A DNA stretch of 64,000 nt, taken from positions 5,952,001 through 6,016,000 of the forward strand of contig NZ_CP107036.1 of NCBI RefSeq assembly GCF_029542085.1. The letters run 5' to 3'. The notes under the pieces are model-generated. The model was not told the DNA's origin, did no database searches, and was given only the letters and a program-made list of their open reading frames with translations. Source of the DNA: Sphingobacterium sp. ML3W. Lineage in GTDB: Bacteria; Bacteroidota; Bacteroidia; Sphingobacteriales; Sphingobacteriaceae. Below are positions 26,568 to 34,342 of the stretch, piece after piece. The position numbers and the translations under genes were made by a program. The first letter of the stretch is position 1. Each line of letters starts with the position of its first letter.

Positions 26568-26927
26568 CTATACCCCCTCTCCAAACGTCAACAGGTTATT
26601 GTCGGGATCCAGAATCGAAAACTCACGTTGTCCCCAGGGTTTGGTCTCCAGTTTACCATTGGGATGGATCGCAATATTTTTTTCTAAAAATGATTGATAA
26701 AGTTGTTCAATAGCATCGGTACGGATATAGACCATACCATAGTTTTCTTCAGGAGGTAAATCTTTAAATTCAAAAAAATGGATTTCAATCTGATCTTTTT
26801 TGACCATCAGGTAACCTTCGTAATCTTCGGTTCCACATAGAATAAAACCAAGATGACCGATGTAAAAGTCGCTTGTGATAACTTTATCACGCATGGGTAA
26901 TTTGGGATGTATTGCAGTTAGTCTCAT
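26568..26927 (-). CDS. VOC-family (glyoxalase/bleomycin-resistance-like) protein
   Basis: A 119-residue cytoplasmic protein with the vicinal-oxygen-chelate fold. It starts with the strand MRLTAIHPKLPMRD, then FYIGHLGFILCGTEDYEGYL. The second half contains EIHFFEFKDLPPEENYGMVY and ends PWGQREFSILDPDNNLLTFG, the usual 'reFxixDPdGN' end. The DPD-N motif is intact. Bleomycin-binding relatives dimerise, but drug resistance should not be assumed. It stands alone on the minus strand. Confidence 0.85.
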   Translation of the reverse strand: MRLTAIHPKLPMRDKVITSDFYIGHLGFILCGTEDYEGYLMVKKDQIEIHFFEFKDLPPEENYGMVYIRTDAIEQLYQSFLEKNIAIHPNGKLETKPWGQREFSILDPDNNLLTFGEGV

Positions 26928-27247
26928 CGTTTATTTATTTTATTTGAATCTTATTGAAATATAGTGATTTATCCTTGTTCTTTATAACGCATATTCCTGT
27001 TGTTTTTCCAGTACGATACCCATACTTAAATAAGGATTGATCTTTATTCTTCATATTTGATCCACATATTCTTTAAGCAAATACCGCTGAAGCATTTGAT
27101 CCGGATATCTATGCAATCTACAATTACAGGTTGAACTCTTCTGCAATAGTTTATTATGTATAATGTATGGTTATGACTTATTAGTTTTTGTAGTTTTATT
27201 GATAAATAAAAGTTATTCAATTTTGTACCAGATCAAAACAGAAAATC
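26928..27247. other. Intergenic region between divergent genes
   Basis: A 320-base AT-rich stretch between the VOC gene and the YeiH-type gene. It must hold promoters for both. The best rightward -7 candidate is CAATTTTG at 27218-27225, one base from consensus, without a TTTG at proper spacing. No hairpin, repeat or reading frame of note was found. Confidence 0.45.
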
Positions 27248-28222
27248 ATGTACAAAAAAGTGACTCCCATCATGCGATACAAGCATATACTCAACAAAAA
27301 GATTACTATTCGGGAAATCATCTTTATCCTCTTGCTTATTTTATGTCTGACACCAGTCGTATCAGCTCCTTTGGCGCTGCTGCTAGGGATTATTGTTGCC
27401 CAATGGATCGGGCACCCCTTTTTGGCTGTTAATCACAAAGCCACACAAATTCTTTTACAGCTTTCTGTTGTTGGTTTGGGATTCGGTATGCATATTGACT
27501 CCGCTATTCAGACAGGCAAAGACGGTTTTTTACTGACCGTTATTTCTATTATTGGGACATTGTCCCTGGGGTATATATTGGGAAAATTATTAAAACTGGA
27601 AAAATTGACAGCTTATCTCATCACCGTAGGAACGGCCATCTGCGGCGGGAGTGCAATTGCGGCGGTTTCGCCCACAGTCAAAGCCAATGAAAAACAGATC
27701 AGTGTCGCTCTGGGTACCATTTTTGTCTTGAATGCGATAGCCTTGTTTGTATTCCCGGTTATCGGTCGTTTCCTGGATCTCTCACAGACACAATTTGGAC
27801 TATGGTGTGCAGTTGCGATACAGGATACGAGTTCTGTGGTAGGTGCGGCAAGTAAATACGGCGCAGAGGCCCTCCAGGTAGCAACGACTGTTAAATTAAC
27901 GCGGGCGCTATGGATTATTCCTATTTCTTTGCTGAGTGCGCTTGCTTTTAATACCAAGGGAACACGGATTAAAATTCCTTATTTTATCGGATTATTTATA
28001 CTGGCTATCATCTTGAATAGTTATGTTCCATTTTTCCAAGGGATAGGAACTTATGTAGTTCATATCTCCAAAGTTGGCCTTACATTGACGCTCTTTTTAA
28101 TCGGAGCTAGTCTTTCAAGAGATGTGTTACTGTCGGTAGGTTATAAAGCGATTCTACAAGGGCTGTTATTGTGGTTGTGCCTTGCAATCCCTGTGTTACT
28201 CTATATTTATTTCTGTCTATAA
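27248..28222 (+). CDS. YeiH-family (putative sulfate exporter family, UPF0324) membrane protein
   Basis: A 324-residue inner-membrane protein with about ten hydrophobic helices, beginning IREIIFILLLILCLTPVVSA. Family-typical glycine-rich stretches are present: VGLGFGMHIDSAIQTGKDG, TVGTAICGGSAIAAVSPTVK and CAVAIQDTSSVVGAASKYG. The GTAICGGSAI motif is the strongest family mark. These proteins are called putative sulfate exporters by homology, but transport has been shown for few of them. It lies near the cysteine operon but is not part of it. Confidence 0.88.
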   Translation: MYKKVTPIMRYKHILNKKITIREIIFILLLILCLTPVVSAPLALLLGIIVAQWIGHPFLAVNHKATQILLQLSVVGLGFGMHIDSAIQTGKDGFLLTVISIIGTLSLGYILGKLLKLEKLTAYLITVGTAICGGSAIAAVSPTVKANEKQISVALGTIFVLNAIALFVFPVIGRFLDLSQTQFGLWCAVAIQDTSSVVGAASKYGAEALQVATTVKLTRALWIIPISLLSALAFNTKGTRIKIPYFIGLFILAIILNSYVPFFQGIGTYVVHISKVGLTLTLFLIGASLSRDVLLSVGYKAILQGLLLWLCLAIPVLLYIYFCL

Positions 28223-28272
28223 AAAAACGTGCTGTATCAAATAGCAATAGTGGCCTACTGTTGCTAGGGGAG

Positions 28273-28734
28273 TTAGGGGTGATATTTCAGTAAAACCATA
28301 TCTCTTAACAATTGACCGTTTTCATAGATAGGCTGTTCGTAATTGTCTATAAAAAAATTCGCACGGACACCATATTGAACAAATCCATTACGTTCATAAA
28401 ATCGGATCTGATCTAAGCCGCAATCCGCAGTGCCAACAATCAGATTGGGATATTGTACACGATAAGTCTCCTGGATATATTGTAATATTTCGCTCCCAAG
28501 TCCTTTGTTCTGATGTGAAGCAGCGACGGCAATATTTTTGATCTCCAGCGTCTCGCTGTCGATGGGATATAAGCAAAATACCGCAATGGGCTGTTGCTGT
28601 TCGTGGACAACAAAGACATTGGAATCAAAAAGGTACTTATTGATTGCGGCGACAGTCTCGTCGGCTAGAAGCAACAAATCATAAGGATAGTCCTTATGAT
28701 TTGTGATCTGTTTTATTTCGAATTCAGCTAACAT
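28273..28734 (-). CDS. GNAT-family N-acetyltransferase
   Basis: A 153-residue acetyltransferase of the GNAT fold. The acetyl-CoA-binding motif A is AVAASHQNKGLGSEILQYIQ (residues 90-109), preceded by the strand LEIKNI and followed by IRFYERNGFVQYGVR, the usual motif B. The N-terminal part binds the acceptor, which cannot be predicted. It is convergent with the YeiH-type gene; a 10-base G-U-containing hairpin (28242-28266) without T-run lies between them. The MaoC gene lies 48 bases upstream on the same strand. Confidence 0.88.
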   Translation of the reverse strand: MLAEFEIKQITNHKDYPYDLLLLADETVAAINKYLFDSNVFVVHEQQQPIAVFCLYPIDSETLEIKNIAVAASHQNKGLGSEILQYIQETYRVQYPNLIVGTADCGLDQIRFYERNGFVQYGVRANFFIDNYEQPIYENGQLLRDMVLLKYHP

Positions 28735-28782
28735 GTAAATAGCCTTTTTGAAGTTGTTAAAATGAATCCTATTCGGATTGGT

Positions 28783-29241
28783 TTAATTGAAGTGGTATAA
28801 AAAGATAACATCCCCAACATAAGCAGGTTTGACACTATCCTTAATTTTTAAAGTCGCTTCAATGGTTACTTTGATCACTCCCCTGAGATTGGCAACCGAT
28901 TTAACATGGGTATGTAATTGTACTTCATTATCGACCAGGACCGGTTGTGCAAAACGTAGATTTTCGATGCCATAATTGATTTCCATTTTGACATTCCTTA
29001 CTTCTGCAATCTGCTTCCACAGATAAGGAATAAGGGATAAGGTCAGATAGCCATGTGCAATGGTCGATTTAAATGGACTCTCTGTTTTGGCTTTTTCGCT
29101 ATCGAGATGGATCCACTGATGATCTAAGGTTGCATCGGCAAACAGGTTAATCTGTTTTTGGTCGATTGTATGCCATTGAGATTCGCCTAATGACTTTCCT
29201 TCAAAGGCTTTGTACTCTTCATAATTGTTAATTATTGTCAT
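28783..29241 (-). CDS. MaoC-family hotdog dehydratase
   Basis: A 152-residue hotdog-fold protein resembling MaoC/R-specific enoyl-CoA hydratases. The hydratase-2 type motif is FADATLDHQWIHLDSEKAK (catalytic Asp and His), followed by STIAHGYLTLSLIPYLW. It would hydrate trans-2-enoyl-CoA thioesters in the cytoplasm. No beta-oxidation gene is nearby. It starts at 29241, well separated from the SRPBCC gene to its right, and may be co-transcribed with the acetyltransferase gene downstream. Confidence 0.88.
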   Translation of the reverse strand: MTIINNYEEYKAFEGKSLGESQWHTIDQKQINLFADATLDHQWIHLDSEKAKTESPFKSTIAHGYLTLSLIPYLWKQIAEVRNVKMEINYGIENLRFAQPVLVDNEVQLHTHVKSVANLRGVIKVTIEATLKIKDSVKPAYVGDVIFLYHFN

Positions 29242-29426
29242 ATGTTATGTCTTTATCGCTTTTTGTTGGAATTTGCTCCGTAGGTTACATACAGGAATAT
29301 CAAATTTTGGCTAAAGATAACCATTGTCGTTAGCAATCCAAGTATGTCTGTTATAATATGTGTACTATTTTAACGGATTGTTTTCAGCTAAATATGCTGC
29401 AATTACCGCATTTAAAGGATGTGTCT

Positions 29427-29852
29427 CTATGATGAGGTACCATATGTCTTTTCTACATAAGCTTTGAAATTGTCTAGAATGGCTTGCCATCCCTGACGTT
29501 GCATCTCTACAGGGTTTTCGAATTCAGCATCAAAAATAACGGTAATCTCAGTCGTGGATTTTTTCGAGTTGAAATTTATGGTGACCTGACGGCCATCAGG
29601 CATAGTATAGGCTATTTTTTTGAAAGGTTCAAGTGCTGTATAGGTTCCTATAAAGTCAAAGCCCATGGAGCCGTCTTTCGCCTCCATCCGATTTTTGAAT
29701 TTTCCCCCAATACGTAAATCATTGATTGCACCTGTACAATGCCAGTCATCAGAAGCTTGATTCCATTGCATAATATCTTCTGCTGAGGTATATGCATTCC
29801 AGATGATCTCCACACGCACATCAATATGCGCTTGTATTTTTATCTGCTCCAT
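29427..29852 (-). CDS. SRPBCC/AHSA1-domain protein
   Basis: A 141-residue protein of the START/Bet v 1-like fold. It starts MEQIKIQAHIDVRVEIIWNA; typical motifs are WHCTGAINDLRIGGKFKNRM, GTYTALEPFKKIAYTM and the C-terminal helix QRQGWQAILDNFKAYVE. The W-N-A-D order matches the AHSA1-type subfamily. Such proteins bind hydrophobic ligands or act as co-chaperone-like domains; the role here is unknown. It is a single-gene unit. Confidence 0.88.
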   Translation of the reverse strand: MEQIKIQAHIDVRVEIIWNAYTSAEDIMQWNQASDDWHCTGAINDLRIGGKFKNRMEAKDGSMGFDFIGTYTALEPFKKIAYTMPDGRQVTINFNSKKSTTEITVIFDAEFENPVEMQRQGWQAILDNFKAYVEKTYGTSS

Positions 29853-30083
29853 ATTACGTTAATAATTTTTTCTAATGTAATTACAGTTTCCTTAATAATA
29901 ACAGGAAAATTTATCTTTTGTTATGTCCCTTGTAAGATAATTATTCATATTCTCCTAAATAGATTATTAAGGGATGTCAGCTTGGTGGGTTGTTCTTGGG
30001 GAAAGACAATTTTGCGTTAAGAGGCTGGGAATTCGTGGGCTTTTTGTTAACTTTATGAATGTGAATACTTAAACCAATTTATT

Positions 30084-30890
30084 ATGTCTCCGAAACTCCT
30101 CATTATATTCTTTTTATTGATTTCTTCGAACAGGATCCTTGCACAAAAATACCGCAATATAGCAGATATCAGTTATTGTAAAAATACCGATACCGATGCG
30201 TATAAAAAGGAACGATGCAAGCTGGATCTTTATATTCCGACCGACCGAAAAGATTTTTCCACGATTGTTTGGTTTCATGGTGGTGGATTGGAAGGGGGAA
30301 ACAAATTTATTCCATTGGAGCTTAAAGAGAAAGGCGTGGCTGTGGTCGCGGTTAATTATCGGTTGAGCCCTAAGGAGGAAGCACCGGGTTATATTGACGA
30401 TGCCGCAGAAGCTGTTGCCTGGGCATTCTCCCATATTGCTTCCTATGGTGGCGATCCGACAAAAATCTATGTGTCAGGGCACTCCGCTGGGGGGTATCTC
30501 GCTTTAATGGTGGGACTGGATAGCAGCTATCTACACAAATACGGTGTCGATGCGAATCGGATAAAAGGCCTGGCGCCCATCAGTGGTCAGACCAATACAC
30601 ATTACACCATTAAAAAGGAACAGGGACAGTCCATGGTCATCCCACAAATCGATCGCTATGCGCCAATAACCTTTGCTCGGAAGGATGCGCCACCTATTGT
30701 ATTGATCACAGGTGATGCGCGATTGGAGCTGCCCGCGCGATATGAAGAGAATGCGCATCTTGCAGCAATATTAAAGCAGGTTGGTCATGCAAAAACCTCT
30801 TTATACCAATTACAGGGCTTTGATCATGGGGCCGTCTATGCACCAGGCTGCTTGCTGCTGCTTAACTGGATCAAGGAATTGGAAAAATGA
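30084..30890 (+). CDS. Secreted alpha/beta-hydrolase (carbohydrate-esterase-like)
   Basis: A 268-residue exported esterase. The signal peptide ends near residue 20 (NRILAQK). The oxyanion-hole motif HGGGLEGG, the nucleophile elbow VSGHSAGGYLA (Ser134), an acid near LITGDARLELPAR and the His in FDHGAVY form a complete catalytic triad. The pattern fits the BD-FAE/acetyl-esterase group of alpha/beta-hydrolases. The substrate may be an acylated sugar or small ester. It is a lone gene; no glycoside hydrolase lies beside it. Confidence 0.85.
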   Translation: MSPKLLIIFFLLISSNRILAQKYRNIADISYCKNTDTDAYKKERCKLDLYIPTDRKDFSTIVWFHGGGLEGGNKFIPLELKEKGVAVVAVNYRLSPKEEAPGYIDDAAEAVAWAFSHIASYGGDPTKIYVSGHSAGGYLALMVGLDSSYLHKYGVDANRIKGLAPISGQTNTHYTIKKEQGQSMVIPQIDRYAPITFARKDAPPIVLITGDARLELPARYEENAHLAAILKQVGHAKTSLYQLQGFDHGAVYAPGCLLLLNWIKELEK

Positions 30891-31093
30891 AACTAGACCT
30901 TTACAAAAATAGAGCAATAGCGTTAAGGCATGAACTGACTGAATTCCCAGTCAAAAATTTTATAAAATAAAGTGAAAATATTACAACAACGGTTTGGGAA
31001 ATAGTAACGATCTTTATCCCGTTATATATACATACAGGGGTGTTTCCTGTAAATTAAGGTATCATAGCGTAAACAATATAAATTGCAATCCGT

Positions 31094-31546
31094 ATGTGGG
31101 CAAAAGTCAACATCTTGTTGGTCATCTGTATTTTGGGGCTATTTTTAGCACCAAGTCTGGGTTTTGCCTGCCATTTAGCACCCGAAAAACCGAAGCAGGA
31201 GGAGAAATCCTGTTGTACGGAAAAAGGTGCAGATGTAAAGGATAGCGATCAAGATCCAAAGCATACTGACAAAGCGCAAGATGTGAGGGATACCGATACG
31301 AAAGATTGCTGTAAAGATAAAAAGCAGGATTCAGGAACTTCAAGTGATCACGGCGATGACTGTGGTAAACACTGTGCCGAAAAATCATGTCGTACTTCTA
31401 TGCAATGTAATCCGATGATCTCTTTTTCTGAAGTAGATCTTATTTTGCCATCAGATACAGATCATCTCAAATTGTATACGTTGTACAAGCAACCTTTTTG
31501 CTCGGATGCTTATTTTTCGATCTGGCAGCCTCCCAAAATAGCCTAA
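31094..31546 (+). CDS. Cys/His-rich secreted protein, probably metal-binding
   Basis: A 150-residue exported protein. The N-terminal hydrophobic stretch (VNILLVICILGLFLA) is a signal peptide or anchor. After it come ten cysteines, including two CC pairs and DCGKHCAEKSCR, set in an extremely charged Lys/Asp-rich linker. The C-terminal third (residues 105-150) is more hydrophobic and ends IWQPPKIA. I know no named family. The cysteine spacing suggests soft-metal binding. It lies 317 bases before the copper operon on the same strand, so a periplasmic copper-chelating role is a reasonable guess, not shown. Confidence 0.6.
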   Translation: MWAKVNILLVICILGLFLAPSLGFACHLAPEKPKQEEKSCCTEKGADVKDSDQDPKHTDKAQDVRDTDTKDCCKDKKQDSGTSSDHGDDCGKHCAEKSCRTSMQCNPMISFSEVDLILPSDTDHLKLYTLYKQPFCSDAYFSIWQPPKIA

Positions 31547-31863
31547 TCATCGATGGTAGCCCATGCTACGTCTTTTTGGATCGCCATCGGCGTTCAAAAC
31601 CCCTTTTATTGCGTGAAATGAAAACACCCATTGGATAACATGATCTAGTGATGGTCTACAGTTTTTAGTGATGAATAGCTGGCTGCTGACGAAGTTTTTA
31701 TTATCATTTATTTAAAATTTATTCGTTATAAAATATGCTTATTTGAAAAGTATAAATACGAATCAAATTTTAGGGGGATATCCTATAGTTATTAAAATAT
31801 AAACCGAGTGTAACGAGTTCATTGAGACCAATGAAAACAAACACTATCAATAAATATTTATAG
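31547..31863. other. Leader/promoter region of the copper operon
   Basis: A 317-base AT-rich stretch that should carry the promoter of the five-gene operon starting at 31864. A TTTG at 31743-31746 has no full -7 box at the usual distance. A GGATATCC palindrome lies near 31776. No regulator gene is encoded nearby, so copper sensing must come from elsewhere. Confidence 0.4.
31556..31577 (+). terminator. Weak terminator-like hairpin after the Cys-rich gene
   Basis: A 5-base stem (31556-31560 with 31565-31569) with possible extra outer pairs is followed by GTCTTTTT. It is short, so termination here may be partial. Confidence 0.3.
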
Positions 31864-32757
31864 ATGAAATCCATTTCAATAATTGGCTTAGTAACCCTAG
31901 TATTACTGACCAATAGCACTATACAGGCACAGATCAAAAATGCGAAAACAGCAACTGTAAAAGTTTTCGGAAATACCCCCGCGGCAAAAACTGTCATCGA
32001 GCAGGAAGGCAGGGCCGGAAAGACCGCCCAAGTAGACTGGAATCAGGAAACTAAAATCGCGACGATCACTTATGATGCTTCAAAAACAAGCGAATATGAG
32101 GTTTTAAAACGTATTGCCTTAGCAGGATTTGACAGTGAGAAGTTTCTGGCACCTGACGATGCTTATGCCAAATTGCCCAAAGCAGATCAATACACAAGAA
32201 CATTAAAACCTGTTTCAAAATCGCAGACTGCAACAACTATAGAACATGGGGGACAACTTCAGTCAGGGCAAACAAACCATTCAGCTCATCAAAATACTAC
32301 AGCTGCTGTTGCGGTAACCGGAAAAGTTACACAATTGACAAATGTGGTCGATCAATACTTTGCTTTAAAAGATGCGCTGGTCAAGACAGATGCCCAGGCA
32401 GCAGCGACCAAGGCCGCTGCATTGCAGGAAGCGATCAAGGCCGTGGATATGAATAAGCTTGTATCCGCTGAACATACTGTCTGGATGAAGGTGATGAACA
32501 ATTTGACTGCTGATGCTGCAACCATTGCGAAGAGTAAGGATCTGACCAAACAACGTGTGGCATTTGCCTCGCTTTCGACGAAGCTTTATGAACTGGTCAA
32601 AGTGGGGTCTTTCGGAAGTCCTGTCTACTATCAACATTGTCCGATGTTTAACGAGGGGAAAGGTGCAAATTGGTTGAGCAAGGAAAAGGCCGTTAAAAAT
32701 CCATTCTACGGATCGCAAATGATTACTTGTGGAAGTACAGTTGAAACGCTTAATTAA
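31864..32757 (+). CDS. HMA-like plus DUF3347 exported protein
   Basis: A 297-residue exported protein. After a signal peptide (cleavage near QAQ, residue 21), an HMA-like ferredoxin fold (about residues 25-100) is seen. It lacks the CxxC pair normally used to bind copper: KTATVKVFGNTPAAKTVIEQ stands where CxxC would be. A low-complexity His/Gln/Thr linker (HGGQLQSGQTNHSAHQNTT) follows. The C-terminal DUF3347 domain (about residues 165-297) contains VDQYFALKDALVKTD and YYQHCPMFNEGKGANWLS. DUF3347 occurs at the end of CusB-type efflux proteins. It is the first gene of the operon 31864-36625. Confidence 0.82.
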   Translation: MKSISIIGLVTLVLLTNSTIQAQIKNAKTATVKVFGNTPAAKTVIEQEGRAGKTAQVDWNQETKIATITYDASKTSEYEVLKRIALAGFDSEKFLAPDDAYAKLPKADQYTRTLKPVSKSQTATTIEHGGQLQSGQTNHSAHQNTTAAVAVTGKVTQLTNVVDQYFALKDALVKTDAQAAATKAAALQEAIKAVDMNKLVSAEHTVWMKVMNNLTADAATIAKSKDLTKQRVAFASLSTKLYELVKVGSFGSPVYYQHCPMFNEGKGANWLSKEKAVKNPFYGSQMITCGSTVETLN

Positions 32758-32769
32758 ATAGCAAGCCCA

Positions 32770-33201
32770 ATGAAATATTTAGTTGCTATTATAGCGGTGT
32801 TTGTCCTCATATTGACGGCATGCACCAATCCACAAAGCAATTCAAAAGCAGCGCTTACGAGTTCAGAAAGGGATACAACGAGGTATGTGGCGGCTGCTGC
32901 AAAGCAGTACAAAAAAGGAGATCTCGTACCTACTGAAGAGGTATGTATGGTCAACGATGCTTTTATGGCCAAGAAACAACTGCTGGTCAAACATGAGGGC
33001 AAGGCTTATTATGGCTGCTGTGAAATGTGTAAGGAACGAATCCCTAAAGAAGCCGCTGTTCGTGTTGCTATTGATCCCTGGTCCAAGAAAGAGGTTGATA
33101 AGGCCAATGCAGCTATTGCCATAACGGGTGATCAGGGTGAGGTTTCTTATTTTGAAAACGAAGAAAATTATCGGAAATACGTCGAAAATATAAACCAATA
33201 A
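32770..33201 (+). CDS. TRASH/YHS-like metal-binding lipoprotein
   Basis: A 143-residue lipoprotein with lipobox LTAC (Cys18). Residues 58-80 or so contain EEVCMVNDAFMAKKQLLVK, and YYGCCEMCKERIPKEAA follows. The spaced cysteines (CMV, then CCEMC) resemble TRASH/MlpB-type metal-binding sites. The C-terminal part is charged. It lies 12 bases after the first DUF3347 gene and 11 bases before the second. It probably passes or senses copper in the periplasm; this is inferred from the motif and neighbours. Confidence 0.75.
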   Translation: MKYLVAIIAVFVLILTACTNPQSNSKAALTSSERDTTRYVAAAAKQYKKGDLVPTEEVCMVNDAFMAKKQLLVKHEGKAYYGCCEMCKERIPKEAAVRVAIDPWSKKEVDKANAAIAITGDQGEVSYFENEENYRKYVENINQ

Positions 33202-33212
33202 ATAGACTTAAA

Positions 33213-33869
33213 ATGAAAAGAATGATACTGATTGTAGTTGCAGCAATGACACTTGCAGCTTGCAACAACTCAAAATCGAATCATACACATGCCGCAGATA
33301 CGGCAAAGGAAGCAGAGGAGACGGGGGCTGCTATAGATAAAGCGAAAGAGGATACAGCTGGGATAGCAGATACAATAGCAAAAGCCGAGGTTACTGAAAC
33401 TGCTGCTAAGACAAAGGCCGATGCTCCAGTCGCAAAAGACAGGTCTCTTGATGAGGTCTACAGTGCTTACTTTGAATTAAAAGATGCGCTGGCGAGAGAT
33501 AATGGACAGACGGCGCAGCAGGCTGCAAAAAAGATGAAGGCTGTGGTTGCGAAGATCGATGCCGCCAAGCTGGAGACCGCTACTGCTGCTGCCTGGAAAC
33601 AGTATCAACGGAAATTGGCCTTTGATACAGAACATATCGCGGGGATTGATGAAAATGGACATCAACGTGAGCACTTCGTGACGCTATCCAAAAATATGTA
33701 CGCATTGCTAAAAGTAGTGCGGCCGGATGCTCCGATCTATTACCAGCATTGCCCGATGTATAATGAGGGTAAAGGTGCGCATTGGTTGAGCAAACAAAAG
33801 GCAATCGACAATCCTTATCTGGGTAAATCAATGCCTACCTGTGGATCTACTGTAGAGACTATTCAATAG
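33213..33869 (+). CDS. DUF3347 lipoprotein
   Basis: A 218-residue lipoprotein with lipobox LAAC (Cys16). A long Ala/Lys/Glu-rich linker (residues 20-85, predicted helical or unstructured) leads to a DUF3347 domain with SAYFELKDALARDNGQ and YYQHCPMYNEGKGAHWLSKQ. It is closely similar at its C-terminal end to the DUF3347 of the first operon gene (same HCPM-NEGKGA-WLS, TCGSTVET endings). The two probably arose by duplication. The His-Cys-Pro-Met cluster is a plausible copper ligand set. Confidence 0.82.
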   Translation: MKRMILIVVAAMTLAACNNSKSNHTHAADTAKEAEETGAAIDKAKEDTAGIADTIAKAEVTETAAKTKADAPVAKDRSLDEVYSAYFELKDALARDNGQTAQQAAKKMKAVVAKIDAAKLETATAAAWKQYQRKLAFDTEHIAGIDENGHQREHFVTLSKNMYALLKVVRPDAPIYYQHCPMYNEGKGAHWLSKQKAIDNPYLGKSMPTCGSTVETIQ

Positions 33870-33870
33870 A

Positions 33871-34338
33871 GTGATGGAAAAGTTGTTTGAAGGATTTCCC
33901 AACTTGCATCCTTTGGTGGTTCATTTCCCTATAGTGCTGCTGCTTTTAGCCTTACTCAGTCAGGTGGTGGCCGTATGCTATAGTCGATATCGGCTGGAGC
34001 TAAATATCTTGACTTTTATTCTGTTGTTTTTGGGAACAATAGGGGCTTTTGCAGCAATTCAGACAGCATCCCATATTTCGGGGGATGCCGATGAAGAAGT
34101 CTTTGCCGTTTTTGATATCCACCAACGTTATGCCTGGATCAGCTTCTGGCTGGCGGGGATAACCACCGTTGTACGTTTGGTAGCACTGCGATGGAGTAAA
34201 GTCATCTGGACAAACTATTTGATCGTGGTTTTGTTGATAAGTTTGTCTGTGACACTATTTATCACAGGACACCATGGCGCACGGCTGGTCTATCAGTATG
34301 GTGTGGGACCTAAAAATAATGGAGTTTTAATGAAGTAA
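33871..34338 (+). CDS. DUF2231-type integral membrane protein
   Basis: A 155-residue inner-membrane protein with four hydrophobic helices. It begins MMEKLFEGFPNLHPLVVHFP, the typical DUF2231 opening (LHPLVVHFPI), followed by VLLLLALLSQVVAV. Helices near residues 48-66, 85-105 and 115-135 follow; HHGARLVYQYG lies near the end. The start follows the previous stop by one base. In copper clusters of Bacteroidota such proteins are common; they may carry a heme or copper, but that is not shown here. Confidence 0.82.
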   Translation: MMEKLFEGFPNLHPLVVHFPIVLLLLALLSQVVAVCYSRYRLELNILTFILLFLGTIGAFAAIQTASHISGDADEEVFAVFDIHQRYAWISFWLAGITTVVRLVALRWSKVIWTNYLIVVLLISLSVTLFITGHHGARLVYQYGVGPKNNGVLMK

Positions 34339-34342
34339 TCGC

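Noticed and set aside
28242-28266. 10-base hairpin between the YeiH-type and GNAT genes as a terminator
   Set aside because: One G-U pair and no T-run on either strand; kept only as a note in the acetyltransferase entry.
31770-31997. 75-codon frame on the minus strand with hydrophobic content
   Set aside because: It lies antisense to the DUF3347 gene and is a mirror of its signal-peptide region; no promoter or family support.
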